Positions 1-9,541 of a stretch of DNA of 17,464 nt are shown in pieces; position 1 is the stretch's first letter; each line of letters opens with the position of its first letter. The position numbers and the translations under genes are program-made. The notes under the pieces are model-generated. The model was given only the letters and a program-made list of their open reading frames with translations. It searched no databases and had not been told where the DNA came from. This DNA comes from Irineochytrium annulatum (taxonomy: Eukaryota; Chytridiomycota; Chytridiomycetes; Chytridiales; Chytridiaceae). The DNA is taken from NCBI GenBank assembly GCA_027600665.1, contig JADGJL010000597.1:1-17464 (forward strand), in the 5' to 3' direction.

Positions 1-218
1 GGCTCGGCCTTCATAGGCGGCGGCCGTGGCGGGGGTTTAGCGTGAGGGTCGGCCGGTCCAACCACGTCATCAACGACGTCGGTCATCGCATCGGCGACGT
101 CGCCCATCGCATCAACGACGTCGGCCACCGCCTCGCGCATAGGCTTAGGAGCTGGAGCTTCCTTGGGCGGTAAAGGTGGCGGCGCGGGAGCCCTCCTGGC
201 AAGTGCAAATCTGCTCAT
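1..218 (-). CDS. Proline-rich protein, N-terminal part (runs off left edge)
   Basis: An ATG at 218-216 on the minus strand opens a frame with no stop down to the window edge (72 codons plus 2 nt). The start is basic (MSRFALARRAP), followed by a Pro/Ala-rich stretch, three heptads (VADVVDA, MGDVADA, MTDVVDD) and a second Pro-rich stretch (AKPPPRPPP). The basic start could be a mitochondrial presequence, but that is a guess. Codons end mostly in C or G, as in the accepted genes nearby. A TATA-like site lies about 130 nt upstream. I do not recognise the family. The alternative is a chance open frame in GC-rich repeat DNA, so the call is tentative. Confidence 0.42.
   Translation of the reverse strand, partial: MSRFALARRAPAPPPLPPKEAPAPKPMREAVADVVDAMGDVADAMTDVVDDVVGPADPHAKPPPRPPPMKAE
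66..128. repeat. Three copies of a 21-bp direct repeat
   Basis: Units lie at 66-86, 87-107 and 108-128. They share the pattern [GC]-CAT-CRRCGACGTCG with 2-5 differences between copies. The period is a multiple of three, and on the minus strand each unit encodes seven residues of the form x-x-D-V-[VA]-D-[AD], so the repeat keeps the reading frame of the left-edge protein. It is a small coding minisatellite rather than a mobile element. Confidence 0.7.
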
Positions 219-1512
219 CCTAGTCCTCGGGCCGGAGTGTCCAGCAGGCAGGCTATAGCGGCTTCTGGTCGTGGATCTTGGACAGTGTTCCCGTTCGCGA
301 GGGCGGTCGGGTATCGAGAGCCGGACCAACAACGCCCGTCAAGGATATATAAAGCGCGCTGTTTAGGATAGGGGTGTGAATGAAGCATTGTGGGCCGCAT
401 GAACGATGTTGTGCGTCGGTTATGCTCCTGCCTCCGCTCCGAAACGGCTGCCCAAACGAGGCCGTCGACGAATGGGATCGCACCAACGGCCAACTGCAGG
501 GCCGACTGAAACGCTGGGAGTCCACATGTCGGCCGGAGATGAAGGCCAAGAGCCAAACTCATTAGTGCAAGCATAAAATCGCTTAGGATAAAAATGAAGT
601 CAGAAAGGTTGCGTCATCATGCTTGAGGGGACACGAACGAATAAAGTTCCTTAATTCTCCTCCAATTGAAAATCGTCCAAGATCGGAGTTCGAAATGTTC
701 AGCGGCTTGTGCACCAAAACCAAATCTGTGACAGGGTTCCACCGTTCCACCGACCGCAATATGGGGTGCACCGACAGAGTGATGATCGACGATGCAACGC
801 CGCCCTGCGAATAGGAATCCGCGTCAACAGAAAGGCGGTCGGTGGGCGCTGAAGCCCGGTTCGATTAAGAAGGCCAACGCCGCCCCAGCTTCGTCATTCT
901 CAACTCGCCACGGTGAAGGGCACCGAGACCATGCAGGAGAATTATGGAAACCCTGAAGATATCACCTTTTCAGGAACGGATGCACCCCCAAGACCGCGCG
1001 CGCCTCCCCTCCGATTCAACGCCACCAAGCCCAGAGGACGGGCGGATGACGCGGGTGCAGTCGTTCAGGCGTCACCAGCGAAGGACTGACGTAAAATGCG
1101 CGTGAGCTTTATCAACATAGAGGTGATGTACCTCCGTCTCAACTCGTATTATTTGCATACTTGGTTTATTTTATTCAGTAGTCCACTGATGCATCGTGCC
1201 TTCTTTATTCGGCGATGGCGGGTGACCGTTGAGCCAGGAGTACCATTCAGCAAAAACGTTTCAATAAAAACGAGATCTTTTAACGATTGTATTCCAAGTC
1301 GTCCACCAATAATACGGAAACAACTCACGATTTCCTTTCGTACGCAACAAACTGCGAGAGACTGGGGGTCAGATAAGATGAACAAATCCAGAAATGGAGA
1401 CATGCCGGAGGATGGAAAATAATCGATCAATAAAATAGTTAAAGAAGCAACCCCGCCACGATTATCATAAGGCACTACAAATGAAGAAGGGAATATCAGT
1501 CGTGCATCTTGT
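219..1512. other. Intergenic region with no gene recognised
   Basis: About 1.3 kb between the left-edge minus-strand frame and the aconitase stop codon. Open frames on both strands are short, lack the C/G-ending codon bias of the real genes, and give no recognisable protein. The part nearest aconitase (about 1100-1512) is AT-richer and should contain the aconitase 3' untranslated region. A GGTTCGATTA string at about 858 resembles a tRNA T-loop, but the flanks do not pair. Confidence 0.6.
343..357 (-). promoter_or_regulatory. TATA-like site upstream of the left-edge gene
   Basis: The minus strand reads CGCTTTATATATCC here, about 130 nt before the ATG at 218. Spacing and sequence fit a core promoter for the left-edge reading frame. 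This is motif evidence only. Confidence 0.25.
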
Positions 1513-4500
1513 TTAGTGGGCCTTGGACGCCATCAGGTTCAAAGCGCTGATTAGAGAAGCGCAGTTAGCACTGTTTATCCATCATCAAACCAAACAAAAT
1601 CTCTCACCTCCCAGCCTTGAACCACCCGATCTGTCCCTCGTTGAAGGTGTGGTTGAGCTTGATGTCCTTCGTCGAGCCGTCCTTCTTGTGGAGCTTGAGC
1701 GTTAGCTGAGACCCGGGCTTGAAGTTGTCCTTGAGGCCGATGATCGAGACCTTGTCAGAGGGGTCGACAAGATCGTAGTCCTTCGGGTTAGCGAAAGTGA
1801 GCGGGAGCATGCCCTGCTTCTTAAGGTTCGTCTCTGCATGGCAGCAGTCAGCGGTGCTCTCCAAGGACGAGGCAAGACATAACAATGAACAAACCGTGAA
1901 TCCTAGCAAAGCTCTTGACAATGACGGCAACACCGCCCAAGTGCCTGACCTCCAACGCGGCGTGCTCCCTGGAGCTGCCCTCACCGTAGTTCTCATCCCC
2001 AATCACAACCCAAGGCATGCCCTTCGCCTTGTAGTCCCTCGCCGTCTTGGGCACAGCCTCCCACTCGCCGGTAACCTCGTTCAAGACACAGTTAGCCTTG
2101 TCGTTGGCCGAGTTGATAGCGCCGATGAGCATGTTGTTCGAGATGTTGTCAAGGTGACCGCGGTATTTGAGCCACGGCCCGGCCATGGAGATGTGGTCGG
2201 TCGTGCACTTGCCCTTGACGCGGATGAGAATGTTGATCTTCTCATAGTCCTTGCCGCTAAAGGGCGCGAAGGGCTCGAGAAGCTGGAGACGGTTGGAGGT
2301 GGGGGCGACGGCAACGGTGACGGAGGAGCGGTCCGAAGGAGGGGCCTGGTAGGTGTTCTCTCCGGGGTCGAAGCCGCGAGGGGGGAGCTCGGCGCCGTGG
2401 GGCGGGTCGAACTTAAAGGGCTTTCCGGAGGGGGTTTGGATCGTGTCCGTCATGGGGTTGAAGTTGAGGTCACCGGCGAAGACCATGGCGGTCACGAGCT
2501 AATGCATTTATGTTTAGTTAACAGGTATCTCTGAAACGTCATTAAAGCCTCACCTCGGGGCTGGTAACGAAGGCGTGCGTAGCGGGGTTTGCGTCGTTAC
2601 GTCCGGTGAAGTTGCGGTTGTAGGAGATGAAGATAGAGTTTTTGTCACCCTTCTTCACGTCCTGACGGTCCCACTGGCCAATGCAAGGTCCACAAGCGTT
2701 GGCTATTACGCAGAAAATTAGAAGACCCTCAAAAACTCCAACCCGAAGCAACTCACCAAGGACGACACCGCCGATCTTGGTAAAGGTGTCCTCAATCCCG
2801 TCCCTCTCGATGGTGGCCCTAACCTGTTCCGAGCCCGGCGTGATCGTAAACTTGGACTTGGCCTTCAGCCCGGCGTCGGACGCCTGCTTGGCCAAGCTCG
2901 CCGACCTCGCCATGTCCTCGTACGACGAGTTGGTGCAGGACCCGATTAAGCCGACCTTCAGCTCCTCCGGCCACCCGTTCTTTTTGACGGCGTCCTTGAA
3001 GCCGCTGAGCGGGGTAGCGAGGTCGGGCGTGAACGGGCCGTTGACGTGGGGCTCGAGGGTGTTGAGGTCGATCTCAATAACGTGGTCGTACTTAGCGCCT
3101 TCGTCCGCGCGGAGGTTGTGCGCGAACTTGTCCGCGAGGCCGGCGATGGACGCGCGCTGCGTGACCTTGAGGTAATCGGCCATACGGTTGTTGTACGGGA
3201 AGAGGGAGGTCGTGGCGCCAATCTCAGCACCCATGTTGCAGATCGTCGCCATCCCCGTGCACGAGAGCGAGGTCACACCCGGGCCGAAGTACTCAACGAT
3301 GGCGCCGGTCCCACCCTTGACGGTCAGAATGCCGGCGACCTTAAGGATGACGTCCTTGGCCGAGGTCCAGCCGCTCAACTTGCCCGTCAGCTTGACACCA
3401 ATCACCTTAGGGCACTTAAGCTCCCAGGGGATGTCGGCCATCACGTCGACAGCGTCGGCACCACCGACACCAACAGCCACCATGCCCAACCCACCGGCGT
3501 TGGGCGTGTGCGAGTCCGTGCCAATCATCATACCGCCGGGGAAGGCGTAGTTCTCGAGGATGATCTGGTGGATAATACCGGAGCCCGGCCGCCAAAAGCC
3601 GATGTTGTACTTGGCGGAGCAGGTGGCGAGGAAGTCGTAGACTTCCTTGTTGATGTCCTTGGCGCGAGCGAGATCCTGGGGACCGCCGGTCTGGGCCTCG
3701 ATCAAGTGGTCGCAGTGGACCGTGGTCGGGACGGCGACGGAGGGGAGGCCAGCGGACATGAACTGAAGGAGCGCCATCTGAAAGTCACGAGGAAACGAGT
3801 GGGTAAGGGCAATACGCAGACCAAAGTCAAAAAAAGGCGAACCTGAGCGGTGGCATCCTGGCACGCGACACGGTCAGGGCGGAGCCTGAGGTAGGAGTCG
3901 CCGCGCTTGATGTCCTGGTTCTTGGCATCGTCAAGGTGACCGTACACGATCTTCTCGGCGAGGGTAAGCGGGTGCTGAAGCCTATAAAGGAGGAAGAACG
4001 TCAATTTGAGGCGGGAAATGCATTCTTTTCAACGCTCAACCCCGGCGACTCTAGTCCTCTTTCCATTAAACCGCCTCGACGTTATCTCCTCCCTCCACTT
4101 GACCTCCAGCTATCTGCCCACCACGGGACCCCCTTCCCAAGCCACACCAGCCCCCACTGAGCCCTCCAGTCCTATTCAAAGCTAGAATACATACCGGTCG
4201 CGGACAATCTTCAGGTTGTCCTCAATGCGCTGGTAGTTGATGAACTTGTCCTGCTCGTGAATCGACATCTTGACCTTCTGGTCGGCGATGGTCGCCAGCG
4301 TCCTCTGGCCATGGAAGGCCGGCGAGGGGGCGTTAAGGCACGTCGCGGCCTGTCCAGGTAAGAGCAGGATCAGTCAACCGCTACCGTTCAAGATCCCAAC
4401 AGCGAACTGCGCGATAAAAGAAAGAAGACCACCGCGCACCTTCAGAGATCGGCCGACGACGCGAGAACGGAGGGAGGGAAGCATCTTTTCGCAGGTTCTC

Positions 4501-4783
4501 TCTGTCGACAATGTGATGAGGTTAGTTCCCGGCCGCGTTCAAAAATCAAGATCCGCCACGCCGAGACCACCGTCGTTGCCGCGACGGCAACGGAGACGGA
4601 GGCCGCGGCATTCAGTTGATGGAGTAGGCCCACCTTGGCGTCCTCTGATGTGACGATGAGATGATGGGTGGGTCTAGTGAGCGCGCCCTTTTTGAGCTTT
4701 TCCCTTTTCGTGAAAAGCCGGCGAGGGCCGACCTGCAGACCGACCTGCAGACGCGTCTGCAGGCCAAGCCGGGCTGACATCAT
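1513..4783 (-). CDS. ACO1: Mitochondrial aconitate hydratase (aconitase), 8 exons
   Basis: Interconverts citrate and isocitrate in the TCA cycle, in the mitochondrial matrix, using a 4Fe-4S cluster. Exons in transcript order: 4783-4745, 4349-4195, 3981-3843, 3777-2757, 2702-2554, 2498-1895, 1833-1608, 1546-1513. The product is 788 aa, close to the family's roughly 780. Motifs seen: [53 protein letters not shown] (cluster Cys392), ANACGPC (Cys455 and Cys458; the 63- and 3-residue spacings match known aconitases), [35 protein letters not shown], and the C-terminus [15 protein letters not shown] made by the last splice. Exon 1 gives an Arg/Leu-rich presequence starting MMSARLG. The exon 1 donor is uncertain: donors at 4744, 4732 and 4633 are all in phase 0 and give 788, 792 or 825 aa. 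I prefer 4744 on length. Oddity: the usual Pro after HAALE is Val685. Gene symbol follows the yeast name. Confidence 0.97.
4729..4763. repeat. 12-bp tandem duplication joined to a 20-bp perfect palindrome
   Basis: CGACCTGCAGAC occurs at 4729-4740 and again at 4741-4752. The second copy runs into a perfect palindrome at 4744-4763 (CCTGCAGACG followed by its reverse complement). It lies in the codons for the aconitase presequence. On the minus strand each 12-bp copy contains CAG|GTCGG, so the duplication creates two candidate splice donors exactly four codons apart. Confidence 0.8.
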
Positions 4784-5553
4784 CCTCAACGCATCCGATC
4801 CTTGACTCTGCGCGCCTGCGCCACGCGACACTACCTCACCACATCAACGGCCGACTGGATGGTGGGCGGGTCGCATGTGCGCTTGTTACTCCAGATACCT
4901 CTGCTACCGGCGCTGTTGGCCCCGATCTTACTGCTTTGGAATCGAATTGGACTTGGACTTCTACTTGTGTTATTGCCTTTTAACGAAGGCTGCTACCAGA
5001 TCGCAGAGCTGCAAGGGGTTTTTGTGTTGAACGTTCTACTTTAAACGCCAAACTGTTCTCCTTTTACTTCGTATGATCTGCGAGGCCGGTATCGGCCAGA
5101 GCTGCGGGGCACCATGTTGGCGGCGTGATTCTTCATTTCATTTTATGCTCGATGACGTTTATTATTGGAAAGACACTAATCACACCTGCATTATCAATTA
5201 TTCTTGTGAAGCTTTTAATGCTTGTCCTTCTCTTGTCGAGATTCCGGAAAAGAGGGATATCAACACTTTTTAAGTATCGCGTTGTTTTTCAGCCTCAATA
5301 ATCCAGCAGCGCACGAGCTACGACTTCTTGCTTGGCTATTAGTGCAAATCTTGGGCGTTTATATATCTTCATAATATCATCAGCTTCTATATGATACGTG
5401 CCAGCGCAAAAGTCGAGCGAACGATAACGATGTACAAACACTATGCTTGAGCTACGTGCCCACTCTGCACTCACTACCTCGCCGCCTTGACAGCACTATC
5501 AAGGCGAATCCCCTGGGCCTTTACAGACGTCCTCCACTATCCAAGCGGCTTTT
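4784..5553. other. Upstream region of aconitase; no gene recognised
   Basis: About 770 nt upstream of the aconitase ATG. Open frames on both strands are short and give no recognisable product. It should contain the aconitase promoter on the minus strand. I could not pick out a convincing TATA box, and the first 60 nt upstream of the ATG are GC-rich. Confidence 0.5.
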
Positions 5554-6186
5554 TTAAACGGAGAATTGAACTCCTCCTCTCCCTCTCCCTCCCGCTCTGT
5601 CCACCGGCATCTGGAAGTCAAACGACCTCGAGAAGTGGTTGAGCTGACTCGGCAGCCGGATGCGCTCGAACGCGAGGATGCGGGAGCAGGTCGACACGTG
5701 CTGGTGGATGGTCATGATGATGCTTCTTCGTCAGACCGACCTCGACGCCATGAATAAATTCGTCCGCCTGTGTCGAGAGAAAAAATCAAGCACACGGATT
5801 TCTTTATTTGCTCGGTTACCCACGTTTGTCAAGGACGTCATCTCCTCCGCTAAAAAGCTTCCATACTCTGGGTTAATATCTGCACTCAATCCATCCAAAA
5901 AGCCCTCTTAAACCCTGTGCCCATCGCCAACCCAACCACACCCTCCGACCCACCCCGGCGTGAGGTAGAAGCGGCGATTGAAGGACTCGGTGGCGACTCC
6001 TGTGGTCTTGATGCCGCGGAGGCGGCGGTAGGTGTTGGTTGGGTGCTGTTGTGAGGTTTTGGCAACGGAGGCAGCTGTACGGGGAAGGCGCAGAGGGGAT
6101 GCGGTCCAGGAGGCGCACTTGACGGTGGCGTACAGGGACTCGAGCGCCAGCGGCAGGTGATCACGTCCCGGCAGGGTGATGGTCAT
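5554..6186 (-). CDS. Possible exons of an unidentified minus-strand gene
   Basis: Two minus-strand stretches show the strong C/G-ending codon bias of the real genes. The first, from ATG 6186 and open to a stop at 5908, includes LPLALESLYATVKCASW, NTYRRLRGIKTTG and ESFNRRFYLTPG. The second, from ATG 5715 to a stop at 5554, includes SRILAFERIRLPSQLNHF and RSFDFQMPVD. A GTGGGT just after LTPG could be a donor, and a CTATCAG just before the first ATG could be an acceptor. Segments like 'LTPG' and 'FDFQMPVD' faintly recall the beta-sandwich of arrestin-like proteins, but this is too weak to name the gene. I could not join the pieces with confidence. It may be a real multi-exon gene, a decayed one, or chance. 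Confidence 0.3.
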
Positions 6187-6824
6187 GCTGATAGAACAGA
6201 TATGTGGAGGATTGCGAGGACTTGAGCCATACTCAGCGTTGCATATCACGGCTTGCGTATCATAAGTTTACTGCGAACAAAGCAAAGCTATCCTTCTTCA
6301 CGCTTTTCTCGTGGAACTCATTTAACAAAATATTTTTCACCTTGTCTCCGAGACCTCCGACGTGCACATAAGTGTATTTACTTAATATGCGAACATTGAA
6401 ACCAAGGACAGTCTTGACGGCGGCTCTTTATACTCAGGCTTTTAAGGTCTTTGGGTTAGCGTAGCAGGAAGGGATGAACGACACACGACATGAAGGGATT
6501 TTGACCACTATCGAACAACAACGACCTTACAGCAACCACTATATCGCCTGAGACTCAGGGCGGGGGGCAACGAGGTGAGCGCGATGGGGTGGCGGGCTGC
6601 AACCGACTGCATGGCCCGCATGAGCCGCGGTTCCTCAAATCCGGCGAGATGTAAATCTCACTTTGTTTTCATCGCACTCTTCTCATTGTTGACATATTCC
6701 CCCCTTCCCTCCATCTGCGTCGTCGTTCACCCGTCGTCGCTCACCCCCGGGATCTCGTCTGCTCGAGAAAACTCACCTCAGCAACTTTAACCGCCGTCGT
6801 CAACCCGCCGACTCCCAACAGAAA
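6187..6824. other. Non-coding region upstream of the secreted-protein gene
   Basis: No protein-coding frame is supported here. The last 170 nt before the ATG at 6825 are pyrimidine-rich (runs of CCCCCTTCCCTCC and repeated CGTCGT), as is common in fungal promoters and 5' leaders. TTTATAC at about 6427 is a weak TATA-like match, but it is nearly 400 nt from the start codon. Confidence 0.4.
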
Positions 6825-8844
6825 ATGAGACCAGAGCTCGCATCGTGGACTGCCTCGGCGCTCGTCGCCCTGGTTTTCTCCCAGTCGGCACTCGCTATGC
6901 CGACACCGCTGCCCCAGCCGAGCCCCGATGCCGAGGCCAACCATCCGGCAGTTCAGAACCCGGCGACTCTTGTGGCATACACGACCTTGAACCCGTTCCT
7001 TTCCGCGAGGTCGATCTACGCGAAGAAGTACACCCCGACGGAGGTCTGGTGGAACGACGCCCGGGCTTGGTATGGAAACACAGAGGAGGATTAGGTAAAC
7101 TGACTGTGACTGTAAAAAGGTGTTACGCGTTCTCTGGAGACTATGGGAGGATTACCACGACCAACGCGGACGGTTCTGTCATCACCAACAAGGTGCTCAT
7201 CCCCACCTACGCGGACGGCAGGTCGGCCGGCGCGCCTATCTTCAACCTGCTGCCCAACTCGAAGGGTTATTCTGACGCCTTCACGGGCGTCGTTGTCACC
7301 GTGCCTGATTGGGTGAAGAAGGACAAGTACAGGGACTTTGGTATTCTCCTTGGCAAGGGCTGGCCCACGTCCAACATCGGCGTCTTCAACTTCCCAATGG
7401 TGTCGAAAGGGAGTGAGCTTCTGGACTACTCGTCGCCCCCCAACGTTGTCATGGGCGCGACAGAGGCCTGGTACGAGTAAGTATATGCAGTGTGCTCGTA
7501 CTTGATAGCGACTTTAAGCTCACTCTGCTCCGTTTCTCAGTGGCCACGTCGTTCACTTCTTCGACTTTGGGATGATCAACGGTGAGGCCACGGCCTCGTC
7601 CGTCCCTGCGGGCAAGGCCTACTTTACCACCTACAAGGGCGACTCTGCGGGATACCCGGTCGTCGACGCTGTGCACGGCGACGCGGCATACACTGGCTTC
7701 TACGCGTAAGTTTGCAAACGGTTTCGTCTCATTGGAAGCTGCGGCTAACATAGCCTTTTTGGACACAATGCCAGTGAGCAGACCGTCACGCTTTCCTCCG
7801 GCGTCGTGAACCAGACCTTCCGCTCGGTCTCCCAGCTCGGCCCCCTCGCCGCCAGCGCAAAGGCCTCTAACGTCTACATGAACTGCCCGACCCTGTTTGT
7901 CGAGAGCTCCCTGTACGCCGGCAACTTCCCGGACCACCCGCCCGCGCCCATCTGGAAGTTCAGCGGCACGCCCGCCGGTCAGACGGTCGCCCCCATCAGC
8001 GCCGCCCCGACCGACGCCTCCGTCTACTGGAACGGCCCGCCTGCGACCTACACCGACGCCCCGGCTTTCTACAAGAACCAGAGCGCCCTCTGCTGGTCGT
8101 TCGGCAACCACTCGACCGTCGCCGCGGACGAGTCCACCGTCGTCGTCAACAGCGTTCTGGTGCCCGTGTACATCACCCCGAACCCGGATGGAAGCAAGAG
8201 GTCCGCGGGGAACCCGGTCGTTAACCTCATCCCGACCGACAAGGGATACTCGGACGCCGTGGCGATTGAGTACGTCTACGTCCCTGACATGACCGCCCAG
8301 AACCAGGTAAAGGGTTCTTTAGTCCGCTCGTGCTTGAACCACTTCTAATCTGTTTCGTGAAGTTCACGAACTACGCCACCCTCACGGCGGCCGCACAAGG
8401 CTCCCCAGTCTTCGGCGGTGTCAAGAACATGCCCATCGTGCCCCTCGGCAGCCAGATCGTCGTCGACGGTTTCTACATGTCCGCGAGGAACAAGACTAAC
8501 ATCCCGGCCCTGCTCGGCGCCTGGTACAAAGGCCACGCCATCAACTTCTTCGACGCGGGCCTCATCGCCGCAGCGTCGGACCCGACTAAGGTCCCGACCA
8601 ACAAGGCCGTCGCGGCGGGCAACGTCCCGGTGCTGAGCACCATCTCCTCGGACGCCGCTTACACCGGCTTCTACAGGTTTGTTTGCAACGAAAGCTACTC
8701 GCGTGCGTCTTCATCTTGTTAAAGTGCCGTTCTTATAGCGTCGGCACCGCGAACGGCACGTCCCAGGACTTCGGGTCGTACAACGTTTCGGCCATCTCCT
8801 TCACGGGCGGCGTCTTCAACTGCCCGACCGCGGCCATGATCTGA
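6825..8844 (+). CDS. Secreted protein of unknown function with four related segments, 6 exons
   Basis: Exons 6825-7069, 7120-7476, 7541-7705, 7775-8306, 8363-8676 and 8739-8844 give 572 aa. The start sits in a good context (CAGAAAATGA) and heads a signal peptide with likely cleavage after SALA24. No transmembrane helix follows, so the protein should be secreted. The mature part is two tandem units. Unit 1 runs from about Cys83 to Cys293 and unit 2 from about Cys362 to Cys566. Each opens with a Cys-aromatic pair and closes with NCPT, suggesting one disulphide per unit. Inside each unit are two related segments of the form SAGxPV(V/F)(N/D)...(G/A)Y(S/T), at residues 117-136, 236-254, 399-418 and 517-536, and a WY(D/K)GHxxxFFDxG motif. 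Several N-glycosylation sequons occur (for example NQT, NHS, NKT, NGT). I recognise no enzyme motif. The pattern recalls uncharacterised secreted proteins with a 'PGDxGY' motif. Retention of intron 1 would stop translation at 7092. Confidence 0.92.
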
Positions 8845-9541
8845 AGGCAGCAGCAGGTTGATGACTATGTCTTTTATTTCGTTCATGAACTTTACACACG
8901 AGCTCTTTTCCCGGTTATTTTGATGTTATAAACACTCCCCACCACCCACTGTCGTTGATCGAGGCAAAGCTTTAGTTTATAGCTCTGCCCTTGACACGGC
9001 GTGGATACCGAAGCACACCCCTCCTTCAGCTCGTTACGCAGTATTCTTATTTCGGGGTTTGATATTCATGTGGGAGTGTGTAACAATCTGTTGATGCCTC
9101 ATCTCTTTTGTCGACATTCGCGGTTTTCGTCATCTCCCTTTCTTACCGTACTTTTTAATCGTCGCTCAGGGTCCGGGAAGGTGTTCACAGGCTGTCAAGC
9201 ACCTTTGTTATTCGTTGGTCTTTCTTCCTGAAATTGGCGCATAATAGTTCATTCTAGAATAAACGATGACTACTTAACATTAACCTTCGTTCCACATTGC
9301 GAACTACATTTGCACGTGAACCTACACGCGTTTAGCCGGCAGCAGCGGGTGCCCCGGCGCGTCTCGGCGCGTTCTCTCCCGATGGGATCGCCGCCATCGG
9401 GATCCCGAGGCGGGATCCTTACTCATTGCTATGTAAATCCCTCGATACTTCAAACACACTCCAGCGACGGGCGCACTAACAGAGGAACGCCCCCATCCCT
9501 CCATAGAGGTGCCGAGTCGTCGGAGAGAACGAAGGAGCGTC
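8845..9541. other. Intergenic region: 3' end of the secreted-protein gene and promoter of the cyclase-like gene
   Basis: About 700 nt between two genes on the same strand. The part from 8860 to about 9280 is T-rich and has no coding signal; AATAAA at about 9258 could be a polyadenylation signal. The part from 9330 to 9420 is GC-rich and holds a hairpin cluster. No gene is supported here on either strand. Confidence 0.5.
9378..9418. repeat. Hairpin and palindrome cluster upstream of the cyclase-like gene
   Basis: CCCGATGG (9378-9385) and CCATCGGG (9394-9401) form a perfect 8-bp inverted repeat around an 8-nt loop. It overlaps the 10-bp palindrome CGGGATCCCG (9398-9407), and CGGGATCC occurs again from 9411. 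The cluster lies about 140 nt before the start codon at 9542, in the promoter or 5' leader. A binding site for a dimeric regulator or a leader hairpin are both possible. Confidence 0.6.

Noticed and set aside
845..880. tRNA-like T-loop string (GGTTCGATTA)
   Set aside because: No 5-bp T-stem can form, and no anticodon arm or acceptor stem is found at the right distances.
1797..2534. A 245-codon plus-strand open frame
   Set aside because: Also antisense to aconitase exons and spanning their introns. The product is Gly/Val/Arg-rich with no recognisable features.
3046..3846. A 266-codon plus-strand open frame
   Set aside because: It is antisense to the conserved aconitase core. The minus strand gives an unmistakable aconitase, and the opposite frame is open only because of GC-rich codon bias.
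4442..4783. Aconitase exon 1 read straight through to a stop at about 4442
   Set aside because: The frame past 4634 is low in aconitase-like features and never reaches the conserved exon 2. The exon must be spliced.
5560..5580. GGAGAATTGAACTCC, a T-arm-like inverted repeat on the minus strand
   Set aside because: The 4-bp stem and loop resemble a tRNA T-arm, but neighbouring sequence does not fold into D or anticodon arms, and the acceptor stem has no partner.
7070..7094. Stop codon TAG at 7092 ending an 89-aa secreted peptide
   Set aside because: A GT...AG intron at 7070-7119 with a CTGAC branch-like site restores the frame and creates the Cys83 region that matches the second unit, so the stop is intronic.
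7449..8111. A 220-codon minus-strand open frame
   Set aside because: Antisense to the secreted-protein gene, crossing its splice sites. Composition (Gly, Ala, Val, Arg) is typical of a GC-driven shadow.
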